A DNA stretch of 17,500 nt from Eubacterium sp. (GTDB lineage: Bacteria; Bacillota_A; Clostridia; Lachnospirales; Lachnospiraceae): contig JAILEL010000195.1 in assembly GCA_024687845.1 (NCBI GenBank), forward strand, positions 1 to 17,500. Reading direction: 5' to 3'. The first letter of the stretch is position 1. Each line of letters begins with the position of its first letter. Shown in pieces: positions 7,977 through 15,276 of this stretch. The position numbers and the translations under genes were made by a program. The notes below the pieces were generated by a model. That model was not told the origin of the DNA. It did not search any database and saw only the letters and a program-made list of their open reading frames with translations.

Positions 7977-8105
7977 TTACTTTTTATATTTTGCCTTCTT
8001 AGATGCACCTGCCTTTGTAAATAGCTTCTCATATTTCTTAAGCACAGACTTTGAACACTTAAATGCTATCTTTGTATTTGTGTTTTTAAATGCATCTCTG
8101 CCGAC
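7977..8105 (-). pseudogene. C-terminal relic of a BspA-like leucine-rich-repeat surface protein
   Basis: The open stretch encodes 42 residues, beginning VGRDAFKNTNTKIAFKC and ending KLFTKAGASKKAKYKK before TAA. The AFKNTN...KYEKLFTKAGASKKAK pattern resembles the last LRR_5 repeat and Lys-rich tail of BspA-type surface proteins common in Lachnospiraceae (family recalled, not searched). A TGA stop stands directly upstream in frame and there is no start codon. The natural terminator is still in place. The call is a leftover 3' end of a much larger gene. Confidence 0.55.
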
Positions 8106-8140
8106 TCATAAGTAAAATTTCTCCTGTTTTTCAATTACGT

Positions 8141-8183
8141 AAAAACAAAAATGTCGAACAGACAGGGAATCTCTGTTCGACAT
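8141..8183 (-). terminator. Strong terminator after the 35-codon frame
   Basis: A perfect 11-bp inverted repeat (ATGTCGAACAG at 8151-8161, complement at 8173-8183, 11-nt loop) is followed on the minus strand by TTTTGTTTTT. It begins 3 nt after the stop codon of the small reading frame at 8187-8294. Confidence 0.85.
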
Positions 8184-8186
8184 AAT

Positions 8187-8294
8187 CTATAAATTTATTT
8201 TAATATCCGTAAAAATGGCGCAGTTATAACGTAAACAATTAAGCATGTATGAAAATATAATCCGTCTCACCATATATTGTCCATCCTTATGCAT
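8187..8294 (-). CDS. Candidate 35-residue small protein, function unknown
   Basis: The frame starts MHKDGQYMVRR and continues with a hydrophobic stretch (IIFSYMLNCL), two cysteines (20 and 25) and ends IKINL. I do not recognise it. Support comes from context rather than homology: a promoter at 8361-8397, two 5' hairpins, and a perfect terminator 3 nt past the stop form one compact transcription unit of about 210 nt. The ribosome binding site is weak (AAAGAAAA directly before the ATG). The short basic-hydrophobic make-up resembles small membrane peptides such as type I toxins, but that is speculation. The RNA itself, not the peptide, may be the product. Confidence 0.35.
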   Translation of the reverse strand: MHKDGQYMVRRIIFSYMLNCLRYNCAIFTDIKINL

Positions 8295-8314
8295 TTTTCT
8301 TTATTAAATACATT

Positions 8315-8353
8315 GTTGCTTTACTCGGAGCAACGATTTCACTTCGTAAAATC
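8315..8353 (-). ncRNA. Two adjacent hairpins at the 5' end of a small transcript
   Basis: On the minus strand GATTTTAC-GAA-GTGAAATC (8335-8353) forms an 8-bp stem with one U-G pair that exists only in the minus-strand RNA. It is followed without a gap by GTTGCT-CCGAGTAA-AGCAAC (8315-8334), a 6-bp stem with an 8-nt loop. The first hairpin begins at the predicted transcription start, 7-8 nt after the TATAAT at 8361-8366. The two stems may protect the RNA or form a regulatory leader. Confidence 0.45.
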
Positions 8354-8360
8354 ATTATTT

Positions 8361-8397
8361 ATTATAACATGAAAAGCACAACAAAAGAGCAACACAT
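8361..8397 (-). promoter_or_regulatory. Promoter with shared 20-bp element, second copy
   Basis: On the minus strand ATGTGTTGCTCTTTTGTTGT (8378-8397), 11 nt, then TATAAT (8361-8366) with an extended -10 TG (TGTTATAAT). The 20 bases and the 11-nt gap are the same as in the phosphatase promoter at 4447-4483, while the 11 intervening bases differ. Transcription would start near 8354 and read into the two hairpins and the 35-codon frame. The 92 bases between this element and the gene ending at 8490 hold only three TGATCA sites and no clear terminator. Confidence 0.6.
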
Positions 8398-8489
8398 TTC
8401 AGATAATTTCTGATCAGGAATGGTGAAGAATGATCATGTAATCTGTTCTTTTCCCTGTATTAATGATCATATATTAATTCCATCTGATT

Positions 8490-9530
8490 CTATGTTCTCG
8501 AAAGAACCATTCCTTCCGTTGATGAGATAAATCCAAGTCTTTCATATAATGGACGTCCTTCTTCTGTAGCATCAAGACTAATCTCCGTAACTCCTCGCCT
8601 CCAGGCTTCGTCTATCAGCATTGATACCATTTTCATAGCAATGCCCTGTCTCTGCCATTCTTTCATGGTATATACATTCATGAGATGAGCTCGCTTTCCA
8701 GTTGGATGATCGAAGGTCGGCATTATATACATGTAGCAGATGGACGCACAGCCTATCACTCTTTTTCCGTCCATAGCAAGAACCGTTGTATGATCCCCTT
8801 TTTCAAAATATTCTCTGCTGCTCTTTACTATCTCATCACTATACTCATAAGTAAAATCCAGGTCATTTACAACCTTAAGCATTTCAAGGCGGCTGCTCAT
8901 CAAGAGTTTCATGTCATCAGGTGAAGCAATCTTATATGTAACGCTGTAGGTTATCTGATCCGGCAAATGATGAAGGTACATGTCTATCGCATCGCGGCTT
9001 TCTTCCAGAACCTTCATCAATCCATAATCCGGATAGGAATGATTGTCATGATAATCTATCTCTCCTTCGGATTTTGTATCAAAAGCAAGTATCTCTTCAT
9101 CCGTCGAAAACTCGGCACTTACACCTTCTTTATTTCCTCTGGCATCAAGTCTTATCCACTTATCGAGACTGCTCACATAAACCGTATTCATTGCGTGAAT
9201 GCAGTATCCTGTATCGGGCGTATCGCCGAGAGTCAGTCGTTGGTAGCTGAATCCTGCAGGGATTCCGTTTGCTCTGAGAAGTGCCGCCAGCAGATTCGCC
9301 TTTGCCCAGCAGATTCCGACACCAACTCTCAGCGTATCACTCGCAGATACGGTAACTCGTCTGTCCTGCGCATCCCATGAATGCTTAATCTCATCTCTGA
9401 CAAAATAAAATGTATTCTTTATAAGTGACAATTCGTCCGTCGACTCAATCTTTAAACGTTCAGCCATACTTTTGACATCCGGATTGTCATAATCCACATA
9501 TTCTGTTTTTTCCAAATATTCGTTATACAT
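8490..9530 (-). CDS. Transglutaminase-like domain fused to GNAT acetyltransferase
   Basis: This 346-residue protein has two domains. Residues 1 to about 190 are transglutaminase-like, with a Cys-His-Asp triad visible: Cys74 in GVGICWAKANLLAALL, His112 in YCIHAMNTVYV and Asp129 in KWIRLDARG. Residues from about 200 form a GNAT N-acetyltransferase with an acetyl-CoA loop RQGIAM (294-299) and a C-terminal LYERLGF. The chosen ATG (9530) overlaps the upstream gene's stop by 8 nt and follows GAAGGG; an in-frame ATG 45 nt earlier lies deep in that gene. It is last of the accessory operon. Substrate unknown; a peptide or amine target is a guess. Confidence 0.83.
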   Translation of the reverse strand: MYNEYLEKTEYVDYDNPDVKSMAERLKIESTDELSLIKNTFYFVRDEIKHSWDAQDRRVTVSASDTLRVGVGICWAKANLLAALLRANGIPAGFSYQRLTLGDTPDTGYCIHAMNTVYVSSLDKWIRLDARGNKEGVSAEFSTDEEILAFDTKSEGEIDYHDNHSYPDYGLMKVLEESRDAIDMYLHHLPDQITYSVTYKIASPDDMKLLMSSRLEMLKVVNDLDFTYEYSDEIVKSSREYFEKGDHTTVLAMDGKRVIGCASICYMYIMPTFDHPTGKRAHLMNVYTMKEWQRQGIAMKMVSMLIDEAWRRGVTEISLDATEEGRPLYERLGFISSTEGMVLSRT

Positions 9531-9996
9531 GATGTATTTCCCTTCTATACACACGGCTTTCATCGCCGTAAACATCCGTCATCATTTTCCAGAAAGTATA
9601 TCCGTATTTCTCATATAGTCCTATCTCACCTGTTGAAATATAAATGTACTTATGTTCTTCCTTATCAGCAAGATCATAGGCATATTCCAGAAGTTTTCCC
9701 ATACACCTTTTTCCCCTATACTTAGGAAAAGTATACGCAAATCCGACCCACGGTGTGAGTGAAGCATCTCGGATATCATCCTGCTCAGCATATGTACAAA
9801 ACGCAAGTAACTCATCACCCTCAGTAAGCAGCAGCACCCGGGTTGATTCACCGCACAGTTCCTTCAGCTTCTTATCACGGAGTAGTTCATACAGATACTT
9901 TCCCGCTCTCCAGTCACTTTTCTCTATCTCTTTAAGCCAGTGTTCCTTATTGTCACCGCTAAAAAAATCAATTATTTTCATATTATTGTTTTCCAT
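9523..9996 (-). CDS. GNAT family N-acetyltransferase
   Basis: This 157-residue single-domain GNAT has the acetyl-CoA-binding segment PKYRGKRCMGKLLEYA (RxxxxxG form, Arg94-Gly100), an FCTYAEQDD strand before it, and the usual C-terminal GLYEKYGYTF. Start choice is uncertain: M1 at 9996 and M6 at 9981 are both possible, and GGAAAA is the only weak ribosome-site match. Its stop overlaps the start of the transglutaminase-GNAT gene, so the two are probably translationally coupled. The acceptor substrate cannot be predicted. Confidence 0.87.
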   Translation of the reverse strand: MENNNMKIIDFFSGDNKEHWLKEIEKSDWRAGKYLYELLRDKKLKELCGESTRVLLLTEGDELLAFCTYAEQDDIRDASLTPWVGFAYTFPKYRGKRCMGKLLEYAYDLADKEEHKYIYISTGEIGLYEKYGYTFWKMMTDVYGDESRVYRREIHHV

Positions 9997-10038
9997 ATTG
10001 TTTTCCGTTAAAAGAGTTCATCCAGCAGTATAAAGTAC

Positions 10039-10791
10039 TTAATCTTCTCCTGAGACTTCATACGCAACGTACTCATGATTGAATTCATATCCCAATTTCT
10101 CAGCAAGATGAACAGAATTCATATTCTGTGCGTCCCAGCTTGGATATAATCCCTCATCGAGGCACCGCAGGATCAGTGCTGCACATACAATTGTCGCAAG
10201 CCCGATTCTCCGTTCTTCCTCTACTGTATCAACCTCTATCTCTATTCCTTCTTTGTATCTGGTATAAGAGGATGCTCCGGCTACAATCCGGCCTGATTTA
10301 AGAATCACCATACCTCGACCCATTTCCAGATATTTTTCTTTGTTTCCGAATGCTGAGACAAAGTCCCTTGTCACCGGATTCGACAGACACATATCATAAA
10401 TCTTTTCATCAATTTCTCTCAGTTCATATCTGGCAGGCAGTTCCTTTATCATGCTTCTGAGAAGCTCTTTATCAAACTGCGTATCCTTTTTGATGGCATA
10501 TCTGATCACCTTCTTTGCCTTTGGAAAACACTCTTCAATACATACTTCCCAAGCTTTATTCTGCGGTGTCATGATTACAAAACCATCAGGCTTTTTCTCT
10601 ACAAGTTCCCTATCCGGTTCTCCCGCATAGAAAGCAAAGCATCCTACATATGCCATTGCAGAGATCGGAGACTCCAGATCGGTAACATAGATTTTCCCCA
10701 TTACCTTCTGCAAACAGGAATAGATCAGTGTTTCCTGCCAGCCTTCAAAAAGATGCATTACTTTAGAAGTATCTGTAAGTTCGTATATCAT
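10039..10791 (-). CDS. GNAT acetyltransferase, PF12746-like
   Basis: This protein of about 250 residues has a poorly conserved N-terminal half and a C-terminal GNAT half. The latter shows EIEVDTVEEERRIGLATIVC, LILRCLDEGLYPSWDAQN and LAEKLGYEF, which match the pattern I know for the Firmicute GNAT_acetyltran family (PF12746). The ATG at 10791 is preferred because AAAGGATGA lies about 8-10 nt upstream; another in-frame ATG at 10803 directly abuts that site. It follows the cysteine hydrolase-GNAT gene by about 50 nt in the same operon. The biochemical role is unknown for this family. Confidence 0.85.
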   Translation of the reverse strand: MIYELTDTSKVMHLFEGWQETLIYSCLQKVMGKIYVTDLESPISAMAYVGCFAFYAGEPDRELVEKKPDGFVIMTPQNKAWEVCIEECFPKAKKVIRYAIKKDTQFDKELLRSMIKELPARYELREIDEKIYDMCLSNPVTRDFVSAFGNKEKYLEMGRGMVILKSGRIVAGASSYTRYKEGIEIEVDTVEEERRIGLATIVCAALILRCLDEGLYPSWDAQNMNSVHLAEKLGYEFNHEYVAYEVSGED

Positions 10792-10840
10792 TTTTAATAT
10801 CATCCTTTGTCAATTCTTAATCCTTTAATAATGACCTTAC

Positions 10841-11935
10841 TTAATCTTTCAACAATGAATAATACATCCTGCCCTCATATTTACCATCTATAAAAAAGTA
10901 ATCCCTAAGGGTACCTTCATACTCAAAGCCACATTTTTCAATTACTTTTTTTGATTTTATATTGGATGGTCTGACGCAGATCTGAACTTTATTAAAGCCT
11001 ATCTCATCGAAGCCATAACGTATGATTGCCTTTGTGGCTTCGGTTGCATAACCTTTTCCCTGATAAGCTCTGCCGATACAATACTCTATCTCGCCCCAGC
11101 TGCCTGCCTTATCTACAAGGAAATACGCGATCTGTCCGATGCATTCACCGGACTTCTTTTCAATCACTGCCCATCTGAATGTAAAGTCGGAGTTATATGC
11201 AGTTATATATTTCTGAATGAGACCCTGTACTTTCTCAAGTGAATCATAAACCGGCTCGCCGTAATTTTTCTGAACCTCTTCATCTCCTGCCCAGTTGCTT
11301 AGTATAGACTCCGCGTCATCCAGCTTAAACGGACGTATCAAAAGTCTATCGGTTTCAACCTCTCTCGTACCGCAAGCATTAATCCTGATAGAAATCTCAC
11401 TCTTCTTATAGGTCTTTATTATCTCAATCGTTTCTGAAACCGTAGGGCATGCCGCATATCTACCCGGCCACATACTCTCATTGTAGAATTTATACGTAGT
11501 CTCGGCATCCATATACGGATTGCTTTGTGTAGAATTACATTCCTTTGGCACGATCATTTCAAAGCCTTTTTCAAAGCCGCTCTTTATGGTTGCGTCTATG
11601 CAGTAATCTGTCTGAAGTCCCACAGTTATTATCTTCTTAATATTCTTTGATCTGAGATATGCCTCCAGTCCGGTCGATTCATGAAAAGCACTGTTTACAT
11701 TCTTATCAAATATCTTTTCGTCCTCCTTCGGGGCGACTACATCATATATCTCAAAAGCATCATCTCCCTTTGAGAAACCCGAACCCGGACCATCGTCATG
11801 TCTTACATAGATCACTTCAACTCCATTTTTACGGGAAGCATCGATCAGCTGCTTTAAATTATCTTCAAACTGCTGATAACCATACAGTCTCTCATCAGTT
11901 ATTCCCTTTTGCACATCAATCACAAGTAAAACCAT
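10841..11935 (-). CDS. Isochorismatase-like cysteine hydrolase fused to GNAT acetyltransferase
   Basis: This 364-residue fusion starts with an isochorismatase-family cysteine hydrolase (about 1-180). Its triad is visible: Asp7 in LLVIDVQKG, Lys78 in DKNVNSAF and Cys112 in GLQTDYCIDATI. From about residue 193 (VETDRLLIRPF) a RimJ/RimL-type GNAT follows, with the acetyl-CoA loop YQGKGYATEA and the C-terminal KVIEKCGFEYEGTLRDY block. The reading frame is continuous through the join, so the fusion is real in this sequence. The ATG at 11935 follows GGAGGG 11-12 nt upstream; the longer in-frame extension to 11995 overlaps DUF1848 and is Arg-rich with no family match. Substrates may be nicotinamide-like amides plus an amine acceptor, which is inference. 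Confidence 0.86.
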   Translation of the reverse strand: MVLLVIDVQKGITDERLYGYQQFEDNLKQLIDASRKNGVEVIYVRHDDGPGSGFSKGDDAFEIYDVVAPKEDEKIFDKNVNSAFHESTGLEAYLRSKNIKKIITVGLQTDYCIDATIKSGFEKGFEMIVPKECNSTQSNPYMDAETTYKFYNESMWPGRYAACPTVSETIEIIKTYKKSEISIRINACGTREVETDRLLIRPFKLDDAESILSNWAGDEEVQKNYGEPVYDSLEKVQGLIQKYITAYNSDFTFRWAVIEKKSGECIGQIAYFLVDKAGSWGEIEYCIGRAYQGKGYATEATKAIIRYGFDEIGFNKVQICVRPSNIKSKKVIEKCGFEYEGTLRDYFFIDGKYEGRMYYSLLKD

Positions 11936-11964
11936 AATTCTCTTAACCCTCCGCCTTCTAATAG

Positions 11965-12891
11965 TCAGAACAATCTTTCTTGCAGGTCTATCCACGATTC
12001 CTGTGGAACTTCATGTATCTTATCACCTTCCATATAATTTCCAATCAGGAACGGGGATGAAATGTCATGTAGTTTGTTCTGTGCAAGCACTGTTTCCTGT
12101 TCTGCATTTGCGTAACAGTACTTGCAAAAGTGCATACAGGTATTATATGCGCCAATATCACAAGAAAGGTAACATGCACATTCTGCTCTGGCTCCCTTCT
12201 TATTCGGTGCGATCAGCCTTTTGCCGATAGCCTTTTCGTAATCACTGATCTTCATACATCCGCTGCAGTCAGCCCCATACTCTGCCAGTTCTGTGCCTTC
12301 TGCGCAGGGTTTAACGATCATACCGCATTCATCTGCAATCTTTATCATACTTTTCCCCAGCATCAATCTGTCCTCTTTCGAGACTTCTCTTGCTTCCGGA
12401 AAGTTCTTTCTGACCTTCGGGTATAAATCTATAAAACTGATAACCACCGTCTTCGTATACCCCTTCAGACTTTCCGCTATCTGTCTGAAAGCATGTAAAT
12501 GATATTCTGCCGTATATTTTTCAGAGAGAAATATCGGATCATACCTCCAACCTACAGAATTCACTCCTACATAATCGGATAGCATTTTGAAATCCTCTAT
12601 CAAACGATGTTTATCCGGAACATTTGGCTCGATATCGCGTCCGTAAGGAGTCAGTGTCACAAACCAGTATTGACCGAAGTCCTTTATCAAATCCATATAA
12701 GGAAACATCGGTGCCGGATTCTTTGTACAGAACCCAATCACGTCGACCACTGACGGTTCCAGCCTGTACTTATTCACCTGGCTCGGATTGTACGGATTGC
12801 GGACACAGACAAAACCTTCTTTTATTCTGCCCGCAAACCACTCAGCGTAGAAAGCCGGTATATCTGTTCTTTGTCCCGTATTAATGATCAT
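11965..12891 (-). CDS. DUF1848 family protein, radical-SAM-like Cys motif at C terminus
   Basis: This 308-residue protein matches my memory of DUF1848: an N-terminal TDIPAFYAEWF start, VRNPYNPSQVNKY, FCTKNPAPM, FVTLTPYGRDIEPN and GWRYDPIF, then a cysteine-rich C-terminal part. Six cysteines fall at 238, 240, 244, 252, 256 and 259. The last three form CMHFCKYC (CX3CX2C), the spacing of a radical-SAM [4Fe-4S] site but at the C-terminal end. AGGGTGA precedes the ATG by 9 nt. It lies 31 nt after the phosphatase-DUF3795 gene and 29 nt before the cysteine hydrolase-GNAT gene. No reaction is known to me for this family. Confidence 0.85.
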   Translation of the reverse strand: MIINTGQRTDIPAFYAEWFAGRIKEGFVCVRNPYNPSQVNKYRLEPSVVDVIGFCTKNPAPMFPYMDLIKDFGQYWFVTLTPYGRDIEPNVPDKHRLIEDFKMLSDYVGVNSVGWRYDPIFLSEKYTAEYHLHAFRQIAESLKGYTKTVVISFIDLYPKVRKNFPEAREVSKEDRLMLGKSMIKIADECGMIVKPCAEGTELAEYGADCSGCMKISDYEKAIGKRLIAPNKKGARAECACYLSCDIGAYNTCMHFCKYCYANAEQETVLAQNKLHDISSPFLIGNYMEGDKIHEVPQESWIDLQERLF

Positions 12892-12922
12892 ATCGCATAT
12901 TCACCCTGTATCGCTCCATCAA

Positions 12923-13792
12923 TTATACCTTGTTCTGCATTTCATACTCATCTTTTAAATAAGCCAAATGTGTTACTATGTCCTTGTTCCACGGCATCAG
13001 CTCCGGAATTCTATCACATGGGAATTCTTTGCACAGACCGCAAAAATGAACGCCATGCTCCTTAACACATGCATGGATCCGGCACCTGCCAGATTCGGCC
13101 CATTCCGGAACATATCCGTCCGCTTCTATGCATCCCGGACATTCTCCGGCTATCTTTTTTGTACATCCCGTGCAGCACTCTCCGCAGGCAGTGATAACCG
13201 AAAAATCAATTCTTTGATATGTCTTCTCTATATGAGCGAGCTCTGTTTTTTTTATCAGTGTTTTTCCGTCGAAAGTCAGTTCTACTATGTATGGCATCCA
13301 ATTTACAATTCGCAGAAAATCATTAAGCCCGAAGGATCTGTCATAGTAATTCAATATACTGCTCAGAGCCGTTCCATGAGTTCCGATGACCACAGTCTTA
13401 CCTTCATACATATGTAAGACCTCTTTAAGTGCTTCTATATTTCTTTTTTGAACAGATTCCAGATTCTCTCCGCCTTCCTCTGCAAAAGAAAAATCCGCCC
13501 ATCTTTTATCCCGCATTTTTGATGCATCTGTTCCGTATTGCCTTTCACGGAATCTCTCATCGGTTTTTATTTCCATACCGAAGTAATCCGCTGCCACAGA
13601 TATCGTGTCGATACTCCTTTTATAAGGGCTGCATAAAAATGCATCAATATGCCTGTCTCTAAGTGTATCAAGCACAATCTCTCTATCCATTAATCCTTCA
13701 TTCGTAAGCGGTCTGGTACGATCATCACTATACGGATGAAATGACTGTGCGTGCCTTACAAATATAACTTTCGTGTTTAACCTATCGTGCAT
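12923..13792 (-). CDS. Histidine phosphatase fused to DUF3795-like Cys-rich domain
   Basis: This 289-residue protein starts with a phosphoglycerate-mutase-like histidine phosphatase (about 1-190): RHAQS with catalytic His14, SPYKRSIDT at 55-63, FRERQYG, and the second catalytic His139 in GTHGTALS. From about residue 198 a compact cysteine-rich domain follows (ITACGECCTGC, ECPGC, CRIHAC, HFCGLCKEFPCD), which resembles DUF3795 and probably binds zinc or iron-sulfur. The frame is continuous through the join. AGGGGAAAA precedes the ATG, which overlaps the end of the upstream GNAT gene by 16 nt. The likely substrate is a phosphorylated small molecule; the Cys-rich tail may sense or bind a partner (inference). 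Confidence 0.86.
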   Translation of the reverse strand: MHDRLNTKVIFVRHAQSFHPYSDDRTRPLTNEGLMDREIVLDTLRDRHIDAFLCSPYKRSIDTISVAADYFGMEIKTDERFRERQYGTDASKMRDKRWADFSFAEEGGENLESVQKRNIEALKEVLHMYEGKTVVIGTHGTALSSILNYYDRSFGLNDFLRIVNWMPYIVELTFDGKTLIKKTELAHIEKTYQRIDFSVITACGECCTGCTKKIAGECPGCIEADGYVPEWAESGRCRIHACVKEHGVHFCGLCKEFPCDRIPELMPWNKDIVTHLAYLKDEYEMQNKV

Positions 13793-14568
13793 AGTTTTCC
13801 CCTAAGAACATATCCTATCTTCTCATAACATGCGTTTGATGCTACATAATCAGCATCTGTATAAAGCATCGGAATACATCCTGCTTCTTTAACTTTCATT
13901 GTCACCTGATAAACCAGATTTTCAGCATAATGTTTTCTTCGAAACTCAGGGCGTGTGAACACTAGATTTATCGATGCCATATCTCCGGTCTGAGCCCATT
14001 TACAGCTTGCTGCATTATTACCCTGTTCATCCTTCCAGAAGTACATGTTTCCGGAATTAATATAATCCTCAGCATCTTTTCTGCAGTCGCCTATATCATT
14101 CCCATTGACACCCGTTTCCTCAAGGAACTTTTCCAAAAAATCTGCCAGTTCATCCAGATCCGTACTCTCACATCGATATATCTCTCCATCCGCCTGGAAT
14201 TCCGGCTTGATAGGATTAAGGCAGTCATATGCCAGCATATTCATAGTTATTTTCATCTTTAATCCGTCTTCAGCTGCTCTTTTTACGAAATATTCCGCAA
14301 GCGCATACTTAACATTAAAATGATATTCGCCCGAAAGCAGTCCGTTCTTTTCAGCAAGCTGATATGCCTTCTCCAATTCTTCTTCGGAAGCATCCTCCGG
14401 AGTCCATATCCAGACCGGATTAGGATGACCCGTAAAACATAGGATCAGATTCTCATGATCGGATAAAAGCAGTTCAGAGTCTCCTCCCATTATCCTCTTC
14501 AGAATAAAGAATGTATATTTATCCGCATCAAGTAGTTTATAATCTCTTTCATCAACATAAGTATCCAT
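13777..14568 (-). CDS. GNAT family N-acetyltransferase, two-part
   Basis: This protein of about 263 residues has an N-terminal half with HPNPVWIWTPEDAS and a C-terminal GNAT domain. The latter shows KWAQTGDMASINLVFT, the acetyl-CoA segment PEFRRKHYAENLVYQV and NACYEKIGYVLRGKL. The usual Gly of RxxGxA is His here (RRKHYA). I chose the ATG at 14568, with AAAGGATAAG upstream; an in-frame ATG at 14586 has no ribosome site. It sits between the DinB-like gene and the phosphatase-DUF3795 gene, with a 16-nt overlap with the latter. The substrate is unknown. Confidence 0.84.
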   Translation of the reverse strand: MDTYVDERDYKLLDADKYTFFILKRIMGGDSELLLSDHENLILCFTGHPNPVWIWTPEDASEEELEKAYQLAEKNGLLSGEYHFNVKYALAEYFVKRAAEDGLKMKITMNMLAYDCLNPIKPEFQADGEIYRCESTDLDELADFLEKFLEETGVNGNDIGDCRKDAEDYINSGNMYFWKDEQGNNAASCKWAQTGDMASINLVFTRPEFRRKHYAENLVYQVTMKVKEAGCIPMLYTDADYVASNACYEKIGYVLRGKLCTIG

Positions 14569-14619
14569 TATCTTATCCTTTTCCATCAGTTTTTTACTTA
14601 AGAATTAAACCACAATGTA

Positions 14620-15276
14620 TCATGGTCGAATCTTATTCCTTATCCTTAAACATGCCTCAATATGCATGATCCAATGTCTTGAAAATGGCATCTGAATAAG
14701 TCCACGTACATCTTTATTGCACCAATAATCGATCAGCCAGATAGCATTTTCATCTTCACTGACTGTATGGAGTGACTTAAGCTTTTCTTTTGTTTCCTCA
14801 GAAATCTTTCTTTTCGTGTCATCAAAAGAAAGCCCTTTAACTATTTCTTCCGTACTATTCTTAACTTCTTCTATATAGTTATAGAGTTCATCCAGATTAA
14901 GCTCTTTCGAAAAATCTGCTATCTCCTGCTTCACAAGTTCATTCCCTGTTGTAATGATAGCTGCATTTATCCTTTTCTGATATTCTTCCTTAAAGAAAAC
15001 CTGATCATCTTCCGCTACCAGCGTATGGGCAACGATATCCTCAATACGGAAGATATGCCACAGTGAATATGCAATCGTTTTGCTATGATATCCATCTGCA
15101 TTAATAAAAGGAATCGCATTAAAATCATCCCTGTTCAATTCGTTACGGAATGATGTTATCGTATTCCAAAGTGAATTACGCAAAGTGAAAAGTGTTCCAA
15201 CACCGGCATCATAGGTATCTCTTTTCTTTATCTGACTCTGCATAAATTTGTTAAATTCCGACCATTCCTTATTCAT
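14620..15276 (-). CDS. DinB-like family protein
   Basis: This 218-residue, mostly helical protein has the histidine pattern of DinB/YfiT-fold proteins: His74 in YSLWHIFRIED, and His201 and His205 in FSRHWIMHIEACLRI, which would form a three-His metal site. DinB-fold enzymes include thiol and bacillithiol transferases, so a conjugation or detoxification role is possible but unproven. AAGGGGGAAAG precedes the ATG. A diverged duplicate of its segment around the DENAIWLIDYWC residues survives in the pseudogene at 16622-16910. The start codon overlaps the end of the frameshifted XRE relic upstream, which suggests the two were once coupled. Confidence 0.75.
   Translation of the reverse strand: MNKEWSEFNKFMQSQIKKRDTYDAGVGTLFTLRNSLWNTITSFRNELNRDDFNAIPFINADGYHSKTIAYSLWHIFRIEDIVAHTLVAEDDQVFFKEEYQKRINAAIITTGNELVKQEIADFSKELNLDELYNYIEEVKNSTEEIVKGLSFDDTKRKISEETKEKLKSLHTVSEDENAIWLIDYWCNKDVRGLIQMPFSRHWIMHIEACLRIRNKIRP

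Noticed and set aside
8411..8468. Three TGATCA sites between 8411 and 8468 as a terminator or operator array
   Set aside because: The spacing is irregular, there is no stem with a following T-run, and a 6-bp palindrome occurs easily by chance.
9531..9575. Fifteen extra N-terminal residues on the transglutaminase-GNAT protein
   Set aside because: They lie within the upstream GNAT coding sequence; the ATG at 9530 has a better ribosome site and the usual short overlap.
11936..11995. Twenty extra N-terminal residues on the cysteine hydrolase-GNAT protein
   Set aside because: They overlap the DUF1848 gene, are Arg-rich with no family match, and the ATG at 11935 starts exactly at the conserved MVLLVIDVQKG.
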